Source: Paenibacillus bouchesdurhonensis
GTDB lineage: Bacteria > Bacillota > Bacilli > Paenibacillales > Paenibacillaceae
Direction of reading: 5' to 3'
NCBI RefSeq assembly: GCF_900155685.1
Contig: NZ_LT732548.1
Location: 2,535,466-2,599,465 of the forward strand
Length of the DNA stretch: 64,000 nt
This document shows, piece by piece, positions 49,777 to 58,455 of the stretch. A model generated the notes under the pieces. The model ran no database searches, was not told the origin of the DNA, and saw only the letters and a program-made list of their open reading frames with translations. The translations under genes were made by a program, and so were the position numbers. Each line of letters begins with the position of its first letter. The first letter of the stretch is position 1.

Positions 49777-52665
49777 ATGGAACAAAAAATGAAATATGCT
49801 GTACTTGACTTTGAGACAACAGGCAATCAGTCCTCAGATGAGATCATTCAAGTTGGACTTGCCATTATAGATCATAATTTGGCCGTATCCCAGGTATATC
49901 ATTCATTTATCAAGCCGACGATACCGATTCCTCCATTTATTACGGGGTTAACGGGGATTACCAAGGATGACGTCAAAGATGCACCGGACCTGGATGAAGT
50001 CATGATGGAAATGGTCCCCCTTCTGAACGATGTTGTGCTCGTGGGGCACAACGTGGCTTTCGATTTTAACTTTTTGCAAAGCGCATTGGACAAGACGGGA
50101 TATCTTCCATTTACGGGACGCATTCTGGACACGATGGATTTCTTGAAAATATTCTATCCTTCGCTCAGCTCTTATCAGTTAGGCCTCGTTGCCGCCGAGT
50201 TCGGCGTTGAACATGATCGGCCCCATCAAGCTGACAGCGATGCGCTGGCCACGGCTTATGTGTTCTTGAAATGCTTGGAAGAAATGGCCGGTCTGCCGCT
50301 GCTGACCATACAGCGGTTGGCTGACTTGTTCGCGGGAGAGGACAATGATTTGGGCTGGTTCTTTGATGCGGCATTGCAGGAAAGAGAGCTTCAGGGCGAG
50401 CAGGACACGGACGGATTTGCTTACTACCGTCAATATGCGCTGCAAATCGAGGATTGGATGGATATCGTTCCGGCCAGAGATCATATGGTTGACAACCCGC
50501 TAGAAAACATCAGCTTCGAGCAGTTTATGGAGCAGGTGAGAGAACGGCTGCGCGCTAATCTGCCTCAGTATGAGGAGCGTGAAGCGCAGAATATGATGCT
50601 TGAGGAAGTGATGCGGGCATTCGATGAAGATAAGCACCTCCTTGTGGAAGCGGGTACGGGTACGGGAAAATCGCTCGGCTACTTATTGCCAGCTATATAT
50701 CATGGTGTTAAGCATAATGAGAAGGTTATGGTAAGCACGCACACGATCAACCTGCAGGAGCAGCTTCGAGAACGCGATGTCCCGCTGCTGACGGAGGCCG
50801 TGCCTTTTCCTTTTCGCGCTGCGGTGTTTAAGGGAAGGAATCATTATTTGTGTCTGCGCAAATTTGAACATAAAATAAGTAGAAAAGACTTTGCATCTCC
50901 CAAAGAAGAAGTGATGATCGCGGCGCAAATGGTCGTATGGCTTACGCAAACCGAGACAGGGGATGATGAGGAGCTTAATCTTGGCAATCGCGGCGGAGAT
51001 TTCTGGGAGACCGTGGCCAGCGATTCCGATTCATGCCTCGGCCGCTCCTGCCCTTGGTTTAGGAAATGCTACTACCACAGAGCCAAACATGAAGCAGGCG
51101 TAGCCGATGTCGTGATTACGAACCATTCGAAGCTGTTTACGGACATCCAGGCGGGGCATCAGCTCCTGCCGGGCTATGAGCGGCTCGTCATCGATGAAGC
51201 GCATCATTTGGAAGATGTCGCAGGCAAGCATCTTGGCCTTCACATGAAATACTTCACGGTTGTGCATACACTGACCCGTTTGTTCAAGGATAGTAAGACT
51301 GGGCAATTGCCTAATCTGAGAATTTTGCTGCAGAATGCGCCAAGTGAAAAATCGACGGACTGGTGCGGCGTCATCGATGGCATTTATCCGGCGCTTGTAG
51401 ACGTGAGAGAGAGCTGGGATAAGCTCAGCGAGATGTTATTCTCCTTGATGCCTGAACGCAGCGACGCGGCTCCGGGCGATCCCGGACAGTTCGTCCTCCG
51501 TCTGCTCCCGCATAAGAAGCCGAAGGATTGGGATACGCTCTGCACGCTTGAGAATCATATTTACGTCTTGCTTGGCGATGTTGTCCGCAAGGGTGAACGG
51601 CTGATGAACGATATCCGGGAAGAGCAGGAGGATTATGGGGCGGACAGCTTGCTGACCGATATTAGCGGTCTGTTCAAGGATTTGGCGACGGAGCGGGAGG
51701 CGATTCGCTCGTTCATGAAGCTGGATGACGAGGAAACCGTGTATTGGATCGAGGGGAATGGAAATTATCGCAGCCGCTCCCTGCAGATTTATGCGGTACC
51801 GATCGATGTCAGTGAACAGCTCCAAAATTACTTCTTCGACAAAAAGAAGAGCGTGGTCATGACCTCGGCTACTTTGTCCGTTGATAAGTCGTTCCAGTAT
51901 ATGATTGATCAACTGGGGCTCCGGGAGGCCGCCGATACGGATCGGCTGCTTACGTCGATGCTTCCTTCCCCGTTCAATTACCGGAATCAGGCTCTGCTTG
52001 TAATTCCGCGGGATTTTCCGAGCGTAAAGGGAAGTGTGGGTGACGAGCATTTTGTAAGCATGCTGGTGCAGTCGCTGGCAGACACGGCAGTGGCCACGCG
52101 CGGACGCATGCTGGTGCTGTTTACGTCTTACCGGATGCTGCGGCAGGTCTATGATCCCCTTAAGGAGCAATTATCCTCTGAGGGAATTACGGTCATTGGC
52201 CAAGGCATGGACAGCGGCAGCCGCACGAAGCTGACTCGCAGATTCCAGGGCCAGGAAGCCTCCGTATTGCTCGGTACGAGCAGCTTCTGGGAAGGTGTCG
52301 ACATTCCCGGGGAGGCGCTGACAAGCCTGGCGATCGTCCGCTTGCCCTTCCAGCCGCCGAATCATCCGCTCGTCGAGGCGAAGAGCGAACGGCTGCAGAA
52401 GGAGAAGAAGAATCCGTTTATGAAGCTGTCCGTACCGCAGGCCGTTATCCGCTTCAAACAGGGATTTGGACGTTTAGTGCGCTCTTCACGGGATCGCGGC
52501 ATAGTTGTTGTGTACGATACACGCATCTTGGAATCCTACTACGGAAAGTATTTCTTATATTCACTGCCTGGGCCAAAAATGGAACATATGCCGACCGAGC
52601 AAATGGTACCGAGAATTTCCGAGTGGCTTGACGTTGACGAGGTCCAGGACGTAAAGGAGCAATAA
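49777..52665 (+). CDS. dinG: DinG-type helicase with N-terminal 3'-5' exonuclease domain
   Basis: About 962 residues. The N-terminus is a DEDD exonuclease of the DNA polymerase III epsilon type (LDFETTG at the start, VGHNVAFDFNFL, then HQADSDALATA). The C-terminal part is an XPD-like superfamily 2 helicase with Walker A AGTGTGKSLGYLLPA, DEAH box VIDEAHH, VMTSATLS, GTSSFWEGVDIPG and RLVRSSRDRG. Iron-sulfur type cysteines are present: Cys359, then Cys420-x4-Cys425-x5-Cys431, the spacing of E. coli DinG. ATG 49777 follows AAAGGGA; ATG 49738 has no ribosome site. Confidence 0.93.
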   Translation: MEQKMKYAVLDFETTGNQSSDEIIQVGLAIIDHNLAVSQVYHSFIKPTIPIPPFITGLTGITKDDVKDAPDLDEVMMEMVPLLNDVVLVGHNVAFDFNFLQSALDKTGYLPFTGRILDTMDFLKIFYPSLSSYQLGLVAAEFGVEHDRPHQADSDALATAYVFLKCLEEMAGLPLLTIQRLADLFAGEDNDLGWFFDAALQERELQGEQDTDGFAYYRQYALQIEDWMDIVPARDHMVDNPLENISFEQFMEQVRERLRANLPQYEEREAQNMMLEEVMRAFDEDKHLLVEAGTGTGKSLGYLLPAIYHGVKHNEKVMVSTHTINLQEQLRERDVPLLTEAVPFPFRAAVFKGRNHYLCLRKFEHKISRKDFASPKEEVMIAAQMVVWLTQTETGDDEELNLGNRGGDFWETVASDSDSCLGRSCPWFRKCYYHRAKHEAGVADVVITNHSKLFTDIQAGHQLLPGYERLVIDEAHHLEDVAGKHLGLHMKYFTVVHTLTRLFKDSKTGQLPNLRILLQNAPSEKSTDWCGVIDGIYPALVDVRESWDKLSEMLFSLMPERSDAAPGDPGQFVLRLLPHKKPKDWDTLCTLENHIYVLLGDVVRKGERLMNDIREEQEDYGADSLLTDISGLFKDLATEREAIRSFMKLDDEETVYWIEGNGNYRSRSLQIYAVPIDVSEQLQNYFFDKKKSVVMTSATLSVDKSFQYMIDQLGLREAADTDRLLTSMLPSPFNYRNQALLVIPRDFPSVKGSVGDEHFVSMLVQSLADTAVATRGRMLVLFTSYRMLRQVYDPLKEQLSSEGITVIGQGMDSGSRTKLTRRFQGQEASVLLGTSSFWEGVDIPGEALTSLAIVRLPFQPPNHPLVEAKSERLQKEKKNPFMKLSVPQAVIRFKQGFGRLVRSSRDRGIVVVYDTRILESYYGKYFLYSLPGPKMEHMPTEQMVPRISEWLDVDEVQDVKEQ

Positions 52666-52704
52666 CTGTTATTCATATCGCGCCATTATAAGGGGAGAAA
52701 AGCT

Positions 52705-53355
52705 ATGAAATCAGAAAAAATTTCCGATGCGGTAGTACGCAGATTACCCGTATATTTGCGTTTCCTTAATGAGCTGAGCCTTCGTGAAGTACCGACGGTG
52801 TCCTCTCAGGAATTAGGCCAGAAACTTGACCTAAATCCTGCGCAAATTCGTAAAGACCTTGCTTATTTTGGGGATTTTGGCCGCAAAGGCATCGGGTACG
52901 ATGTATCTTATCTCATTGAGAAAATAAGACAAATTCTAAATCTGGATCAACAAATCAACGTAGCTCTCGTCGGAGCTGGTAATTTAGGGCAAGCATTATC
53001 GAACTATAATGCATATTTGAAGGATAATATGAAAATCGTGGCGGTATTCGATGCAGCGCCGTCCAAAATCGGCAGCAAAATCAACAACATTGTTGTACAG
53101 CCGATTGATGAGCTCGTTGAAACGGTAAGGGCTTTGGGCATTCGAATTGGGATTATTACCGTTCCTCACTTTGAAGCTCAACGGGTTGCCGATCAGCTCG
53201 TTGCCGCTGGCATCGGGGCAATTCTTAACTTTGCGCCCACCATTTTGAAGGTTCCGCCAGAGGTGAGAATTCATGCGGCTGACTTCACGACGGATTTGCT
53301 AAGTCTAGCTTATTATTTGCATGACGGAAAGGAACTAACTTCTAATGAGTCGTAA
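52705..53355 (+). CDS. rex: Redox-sensing transcriptional repressor Rex
   Basis: NADH/NAD-responsive repressor of fermentation and respiration genes. The 216-residue protein has a winged-helix N-terminus (VSSQELGQKLDLNPAQIRKDLAYFGDFGRKGIGYDV, cited as LDLNPAQIRKDL and GRKGIGYDV) and a Rossmann NAD domain (VALVGAGNLGQALSNY). ATG 52705 follows AAGGGGAG. It overlaps the MtaD-like gene by 11 bp. Candidate targets in this window are the qcr promoter region and the hbd-ackA unit. Confidence 0.96.
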   Translation: MKSEKISDAVVRRLPVYLRFLNELSLREVPTVSSQELGQKLDLNPAQIRKDLAYFGDFGRKGIGYDVSYLIEKIRQILNLDQQINVALVGAGNLGQALSNYNAYLKDNMKIVAVFDAAPSKIGSKINNIVVQPIDELVETVRALGIRIGIITVPHFEAQRVADQLVAAGIGAILNFAPTILKVPPEVRIHAADFTTDLLSLAYYLHDGKELTSNES

Positions 53356-54643
53356 ATTGTTAATTAAGAACGGCACGTTTGCCGTTTTGGAGCAGGATCA
53401 GTCCGTCGTTAGCGGCTTTATGCTCGTCGAGGATGATTTAATTACCTATATCGGGCCTGAACGTCCGGATCACTGTGAAGATGCCGAAGTGCTGGACGGC
53501 AAAGGACTCCTGTTTCTACCGGGTTTAATCAATACCCATGGCCATGCGGCTATGTCGCTGCTTCGCGGCTACGGGGATGACATGGTGCTGCAAAAATGGC
53601 TGCAGGAGAAAATGTGGCCGATGGAAGCGAAATTTACCGGTAGCGATGTATACTGGGGGACGGCGCTGTCCGTACTGGAAATGATCAAGGGGGGGACAAC
53701 GACCTTCTTGGATATGTATGACCATATGGATCAGGTTGCACAGGTAACGGAGCAATCGGGTATTCGCGGAGTGCTTATGCGTGGAGCGATCGGCCTATGT
53801 CCGCCAGACGTTCAGAAGCAGAAACTGGATGAAGCTGTTGCCTTTGCTCGGAACTGGCACGGAAAGGCCAACGGCCGGATAACGACGATGTTATCGCCGC
53901 ACGCGCCTTATACTTGCCCGCCGGATTATATCGAGCAGTTCGTGCAAGCAGCGCATGAGCTCGATTTGCCTATGCATACCCATATGTCGGAGACACAGGC
54001 TGAGGTAGAGCAAAATGTAGCCGATTACGGGGCAAGGCCGGTAGAGCACTTGCTTAAGTTGGGGATGTTCTCCCGTCCGACCTTGCTTGCGCACGGCGTT
54101 CATTTAACGGATGAAGAAATTGAAGTGCTAGCCGCCCACAAAGTAGCCATTTCCCATAACCCGGGAAGCAACTTGAAGTTAGCCAGCGGCGTGGCTCGAG
54201 TTCCCGAACTGCTAAAGGCGGGAGTTACGGTTTCCTTGGGGACTGACGGTGCAGCGAGCAATAACAACCTGGATATGTTGGAGGAAATTCGCCTTGCCGC
54301 ACTGATTCACAAAGGGGTGTCAGGCGACCCAACGGCCGTGCCGGCGCTGGAAGCATTGCGCATGGGCACGGAATATGGCGCGCAATCTTTGTTCCTGAAT
54401 AATACGGGCAGGCTTGCCGCGGGAATGAAGGCGGATTTTATCGCTCTCAATACTGAGCAGGCGCATTTTATACCTAGAACCGATTATGTGTCTCATGTCG
54501 TATATTCTGCCGGACCGAAAGACGTTGAGCACGTATGGGTCGATGGGAAGCAAATCGTGAAGCATCGTGCTTGTCTCACATTGGATGAAGAGCGGATTCG
54601 CCACGAAGCTCAAATAGCATTTGAAGGCTTGCTATCTAGATAA
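53345..54643 (+). CDS. mtaD: Amidohydrolase, probable 5-methylthioadenosine/S-adenosylhomocysteine deaminase (MtaD-like)
   Basis: A 432-residue metal-dependent deaminase of the amidohydrolase superfamily. Metal ligands fit THGHAAMSLLRG, the HTHMSE motif, AHGVHL and GTDGAASNNNLDM. The LLRGYGDDMVLQKWLQEKMWP segment (cited as LLRGYGDD and KWLQEKMWP) is typical of the MtaD/TrzN-AtzB group. The exact substrate is inferred from the family. ATG 53345 overlaps rex, so the two are co-expressed. Confidence 0.85.
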   Translation: MSRKLLIKNGTFAVLEQDQSVVSGFMLVEDDLITYIGPERPDHCEDAEVLDGKGLLFLPGLINTHGHAAMSLLRGYGDDMVLQKWLQEKMWPMEAKFTGSDVYWGTALSVLEMIKGGTTTFLDMYDHMDQVAQVTEQSGIRGVLMRGAIGLCPPDVQKQKLDEAVAFARNWHGKANGRITTMLSPHAPYTCPPDYIEQFVQAAHELDLPMHTHMSETQAEVEQNVADYGARPVEHLLKLGMFSRPTLLAHGVHLTDEEIEVLAAHKVAISHNPGSNLKLASGVARVPELLKAGVTVSLGTDGAASNNNLDMLEEIRLAALIHKGVSGDPTAVPALEALRMGTEYGAQSLFLNNTGRLAAGMKADFIALNTEQAHFIPRTDYVSHVVYSAGPKDVEHVWVDGKQIVKHRACLTLDEERIRHEAQIAFEGLLSR

Positions 54644-54694
54644 TCGAAGCAAGCAATCAGCGATTTAAGCTTTATATAGGAAAGGAAGAGAAGG

Positions 54695-55180
54695 TTGAAG
54701 AAGAGAACCAAATGGATCCTGCTCTCTATTCTCATTCTGCTGCTCGTGCTCTTCGGCCTTCATCGTTTCTATGTTTATATTCAGCAGGATACTTGGAGTG
54801 AAGAGAAGTCGGCGATTCAGTCGGCTAAACAGCAAACGGGTATCATATCGGTCGACAAGACTTGGAAATCGGTTTGGGACGAGGTTTGCTGGGTCATCCA
54901 AGGGAAAAACGAGAATGGCGAGGAGCTGATGGTCTGGCTGCCGGCGAGCGGAGAGGCTCATGAAGAGCTTCTATCCAGCGGAAAGTCGGAGCAGCAAATC
55001 AGAAGTATCATCAACGAATCGCTGCCTGGGATCAGAATCGTCAGACTCATGCCTGGCATCTATGAGAACGAATATGTATGGCAACTGTTTTACAAGGAGA
55101 AGGAGCATCATTATTACCAATTTTTCCGGTTCAGCGATGGTTCGGCTCTGCCTGATAAATTCACGTTGCCTAATCGCTGA
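54695..55180 (+). CDS. ypmB: YpmB/TseB-like cell-wall regulator (DUF5590)
   Basis: A 161-residue bitopic membrane protein with one N-terminal span (about 6-25) and an outer domain of two cystatin-like units, ending with the segment YYQFFRFSDGSAL. In B. subtilis YpmB (TseB), encoded after dinG, assists PBP2A in wall elongation. Position (dinG side, before asnS) and plan both fit. TTG 54695 follows AAAGGAAGAG. Confidence 0.8.
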   Translation: MKKRTKWILLSILILLLVLFGLHRFYVYIQQDTWSEEKSAIQSAKQQTGIISVDKTWKSVWDEVCWVIQGKNENGEELMVWLPASGEAHEELLSSGKSEQQIRSIINESLPGIRIVRLMPGIYENEYVWQLFYKEKEHHYYQFFRFSDGSALPDKFTLPNR

Positions 55181-55238
55181 TAAGGAAGAGTTTAGAATGA
55201 CTGTCATGCCAAACTATCCTGTACTTAAGTAGAGGAAA

Positions 55239-55278
55239 AATAAGAACCTCGCTCGTAAGAGCAGGTTCTTATTTTTTT
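55239..55278 (+). terminator. Intrinsic terminator after ypmB
   Basis: Stem AATAAGAACCT with AGGTTCTTATT, extended by GCTC/GAGC with one bulged C, then seven T. Arms at about 55239-55256 and 55259-55273. Confidence 0.92.
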
Positions 55279-55418
55279 CTAAAAATTTTAAATATATTCA
55301 TACTTTGGCTTCGATATTGAATGCACTATATGTTATACTCTTATTTGTAACTTGTGATAGATCGGAGTATATCAATTCATGCAAGTATTTATATATATTA
55401 GATAGGAGGAGACCGCGA

Positions 55419-55952
55419 ATGAAATTACGTATTGGACAAACTGTCGCGATCGCAGCAGTCTCTGCCGTATTGTTGTTTGGAGGATGGTTTGGCTATAGTC
55501 AATGGGCGATCGAGGCCCCATTCCAGAAGCTGGTCAAGCAATATGAGGGCGTAAATCATGTTCAATTCAATATTACCCCTAAAGAGGTGGGTTTGAAACT
55601 TGATCTCGAAGCTGGAACAGATATAGGCGGACTCGTGCGTCATATTGAGAAGGACGGCAGGAAACTGCTGGGCAAACGTTCTTTGAAGCTGGAAGTGACG
55701 GATCATTCGACACCGGATTTGGATCAAATTTGGAGCGAAGCACTGTTCTCTGTTGCTCAGGCGATGGAGAATAAACAATATACGGAAATACAGGACACAT
55801 TGGATCAAATGGAGCGACAGTATGGTGCGCTGCAGGCAACAGCGGCTATGGACGATGACAACGTCTATGTGACTCTAACCGATGGAACTGCGAGCAAATA
55901 CGTTATTTTACCACGCGTTCCACAAAAATTGGGGGTGTGGCCGAATGCGTAA
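55419..55952 (+). CDS. Unrecognised anchored protein before the FtsH-like protease
   Basis: A 177-residue protein with an N-terminal span (about 8-27) and an acidic outer domain. I do not recognise the fold; the second half (ALFSVAQAMENKQYTEIQDTLDQM, cited as VAQAMENKQYTEIQ) is helical and the last 40 residues are beta. ATG 55419 follows AGGAGGAGA; the open frame to 55305 has no ribosome site. The last 8 bp overlap the protease gene, so it may be a substrate adaptor or regulator, which is inference. Confidence 0.65.
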   Translation: MKLRIGQTVAIAAVSAVLLFGGWFGYSQWAIEAPFQKLVKQYEGVNHVQFNITPKEVGLKLDLEAGTDIGGLVRHIEKDGRKLLGKRSLKLEVTDHSTPDLDQIWSEALFSVAQAMENKQYTEIQDTLDQMERQYGALQATAAMDDDNVYVTLTDGTASKYVILPRVPQKLGVWPNA

Positions 55953-57447
55953 ATGGATGTGGGAAGCCATTGTAGGGTTTGTTCCTGTACTGTTGATTTT
56001 TATGGCCTTTATGGGTCTTAATGTAGTTCCGCTTATATTCGGTCTGTTGATGGCAGGCGCTGTATTTGCTGCGCTTAAAATGCGCGGAGGTATCGCGATC
56101 GGTGCTGCACAGGAACGAAAGCGGAAGAAGGCGGGCCCTGCGAAGCTTACGTTTGAAGAAATCGGAGGCCAGGAGAGCGCGAAACAAGAGCTGCAGGAAG
56201 CGCTGGATTTCATGGTTCGTCATGAGGAAATTAAACAATTTGGGATCAGACCGATCAAAGGGATTCTGCTCACCGGCCCTCCGGGAACAGGTAAGACACT
56301 GATGGCTAAAGCAGCTGCCCATTATACGAACTCCGTCTTTGTTGCGGCTTCCGGCAGCGAGTTCGTGGAAATGTACGTCGGGGTCGGGGCAGGACGGATA
56401 CGCGAATTGTTCAAGGAGGCGCGGACGCGTGCCGCTAAAGAGAACAAGGAGAATGCGATTATTTTTATTGATGAGATCGATGTAATTGGCGGCAAAAGAG
56501 AAGGCGGTCAGCAACGCGAATACGACCAAACGCTCAATCAATTGCTAACGGAGATGGATGGCATCTATTCGGCGGAAACGCCGCGCATTCTGCTGATGGC
56601 GGCAACGAACCGCAAGGAGATGCTGGATGCAGCATTGCTGCGCCCAGGACGGTTTGACCGCCATATCCAGGTTGATTTGCCGGATAAGAAAGGCCGCATG
56701 CATATATTGGAGCTGCATGCCAAGAATAAACCGCTGCAGGAGAGTGTTAGCCTTGAGAAGGTCGCGGAGGAGTCCTTCGGATTCTCGGGGGCGCAGCTGG
56801 AAAGCATCATGAATGAGGCGGCGATTTATGCGATGAGAGAGGATAAGCAGGAAATCGAGCAGCGGCATCTATCGATGGCGATCGATAAGGTGATGCTGGG
56901 TGAACGGACAGACCGGGAATCCACAGAGGAAGAAAAGCGTCGCGTGGCGATTCATGAGCTCGGTCATGCGATAGCTGCTGAGGTGGTAGCTCCGGGCAGC
57001 GTTAATCAGGTTGCGCTTAGTCCGCGCGGAAGAGCGCTTGGCTACGTAAGACATAACCCGCAGGAAGATAAATATTTATATACAAAGGCCTATTTAGAAG
57101 GCCAAATTATTATTGCTCTGGCTGGAGCAGCCGCCGAGGAGATCTATTACGGCGAGCGCAGCACCGGTTCCAGCAACGACTTCGAGCAGGCGATCAACAT
57201 CGTGCATACGATGATGACCTCCGGGCTAACTTCCCTAGGCATCGTCAACATGGAGATGATGACCAAAGAAGTGCTCATGAAGGAGAATTCCGCGATATTG
57301 GATGAGCTCGCGGCCAGATCGAAACAGATACTGATCGATCATTCCGCAGTGTTCGACAAGTCGTTGGAAATTCTTTTGCGGGAGGAACGCCTCTCTGGAG
57401 AGCAATTTAGATGTCAATTTGGTGACAGTGTCCTTTTACCGGCATAA
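55945..57447 (+). CDS. FtsH-like AAA+ zinc protease (M41) with compact membrane anchor
   Basis: A 500-residue membrane protease related to FtsH but shorter than the usual 640. The AAA+ module has Walker A GPPGTGKT (111-118), IIFIDEIDVIG and ALLRPGRFDRHI. The peptidase has HELGH (His337, Glu338, His341) and the third ligand Asp412 in SSNDFEQA, so it looks active. The two spans (about 8-24 and 27-45) are nearly continuous: the 75-residue outer domain of FtsH is missing. ATG 55945 follows GGGGGTG and overlaps the preceding gene. A housekeeping FtsH is presumably elsewhere. Confidence 0.88.
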   Translation: MRKWMWEAIVGFVPVLLIFMAFMGLNVVPLIFGLLMAGAVFAALKMRGGIAIGAAQERKRKKAGPAKLTFEEIGGQESAKQELQEALDFMVRHEEIKQFGIRPIKGILLTGPPGTGKTLMAKAAAHYTNSVFVAASGSEFVEMYVGVGAGRIRELFKEARTRAAKENKENAIIFIDEIDVIGGKREGGQQREYDQTLNQLLTEMDGIYSAETPRILLMAATNRKEMLDAALLRPGRFDRHIQVDLPDKKGRMHILELHAKNKPLQESVSLEKVAEESFGFSGAQLESIMNEAAIYAMREDKQEIEQRHLSMAIDKVMLGERTDRESTEEEKRRVAIHELGHAIAAEVVAPGSVNQVALSPRGRALGYVRHNPQEDKYLYTKAYLEGQIIIALAGAAAEEIYYGERSTGSSNDFEQAINIVHTMMTSGLTSLGIVNMEMMTKEVLMKENSAILDELAARSKQILIDHSAVFDKSLEILLREERLSGEQFRCQFGDSVLLPA

Positions 57448-57470
57448 ATCTTGTGCCGGTTATTTTTTTT
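57438..57470 (+). terminator. Intrinsic terminator after the FtsH-like gene
   Basis: Stem ACCGGCA / TGCCGGT (57438-57444, 57454-57460) and eight T at 57463-57470. The stop codon lies in the loop. Confidence 0.9.
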
Positions 57471-57516
57471 ACTTTTTGTCCGTGCTAAGATATTATTATA
57501 TGTTGGGTATAAAAAA

Positions 57517-57544
57517 TTGTATTATTCGACATGAAGGGTACAAT
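57517..57544 (+). promoter_or_regulatory. Possible hbd-ackA promoter
   Basis: TTGTAT (57517-57522) and TACAAT (57539-57544) at 16 bp, 39 bp before the start codon. No clear cre or Rex site is seen. Confidence 0.4.
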
Positions 57545-57582
57545 ATTATGTGTAGACGATGAAAGGATGGAGCGAGAGAACC

Positions 57583-58455
57583 ATGAACTTCAAAAGAATA
57601 GGTGTCATTGGCGGCGGCACGATGGGTCAGGGCATCAGTGAAATGCTGGCAGCCAAAGGACTCGATGTGCTTCTCGTAGAGGAAACGCCTGAGAAATTAG
57701 ACCACGCTTATAATATGATAGAAACGAGCTTGGATAAGCAGCTTGAGAAATGGGCCATTACCAAGGCCGAGAAGAAGCTGATTTTGTCCAAAGTCCATAA
57801 AGTAACTCATCTTGCCGAACTCGGTACCTGCGATATGGTTATCGAGACCATTTCGGAGGATTTGGATGCCAAAAAAGAGGTGTTTAAGCAACTGGATCAT
57901 GTCTGCCCGAGCAACATCATTCTAGCTAGCAACACTTCGACGCTCAGCCTGACAGAAATTGCCGGTTCGACAATGTATCCAGAGCGCGTTATTGGCATGC
58001 ATTTTATTTATCCCGTTTCCAAAATCAACCTTGTGGAGATTATCCGCGGACTTAAAACATCGGATACAACATTTGAAGAAACCAAGCACTTCGTGGAGGA
58101 GGTTGTCGATAAACGCGGCATCATGGTGTATGAGTCGCCAGGATTCGTCACTTCCCGCATTATTTGCGTTATGATTAATGAAGCACTGCACGTGCTTGGT
58201 GAAGGCGTTGCAACTGCCGAAGATATCGACGATGCCATGCGTGTAGGATATCAGTTCCAATACGGGCCTCTCGAAATGGCCGATCGTTTTGGTTTGGACT
58301 CTGTATTGGCCGCATTGGAGCGCATGTTCCGTGAATTCGGCGATCTGAAATATCGCCCTTCCTTCGTATTGAAAAAGATGGTCCGCGCTGGCAGCTTAGG
58401 TGTGAAGACGGGCGAAGGATTTTTCAAATACGACAAGGATGGTGACCGGTTATGA
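57583..58455 (+). CDS. hbd: 3-hydroxyacyl-CoA (3-hydroxybutyryl-CoA) dehydrogenase
   Basis: A 290-residue NAD-dependent dehydrogenase with the Rossmann IGVIGGGTMGQGISEMLAAKG, ILASNTSTLSLTEIA, MHFIYPVSKINLVEIIRG (cited as MHFIYPVSKI) and the YQFQYGPLEMADRFGLD segment in the C-terminal domain. The catalytic His is in GMHF. ATG 57583 follows GGAGCGAGAG. It overlaps ackA by 4 bp, a close link between beta-oxidation or butyrate-type reduction and acetate production. The exact chain length is not predictable. Confidence 0.9.
   Translation: MNFKRIGVIGGGTMGQGISEMLAAKGLDVLLVEETPEKLDHAYNMIETSLDKQLEKWAITKAEKKLILSKVHKVTHLAELGTCDMVIETISEDLDAKKEVFKQLDHVCPSNIILASNTSTLSLTEIAGSTMYPERVIGMHFIYPVSKINLVEIIRGLKTSDTTFEETKHFVEEVVDKRGIMVYESPGFVTSRIICVMINEALHVLGEGVATAEDIDDAMRVGYQFQYGPLEMADRFGLDSVLAALERMFREFGDLKYRPSFVLKKMVRAGSLGVKTGEGFFKYDKDGDRL

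Noticed and set aside
54960-55232. 90-codon frame overlapping the end of ypmB, considered as a ypmA-like small gene
   Set aside because: Most of it is a shadow of ypmB; the part after the ypmB stop is only about 11 codons.
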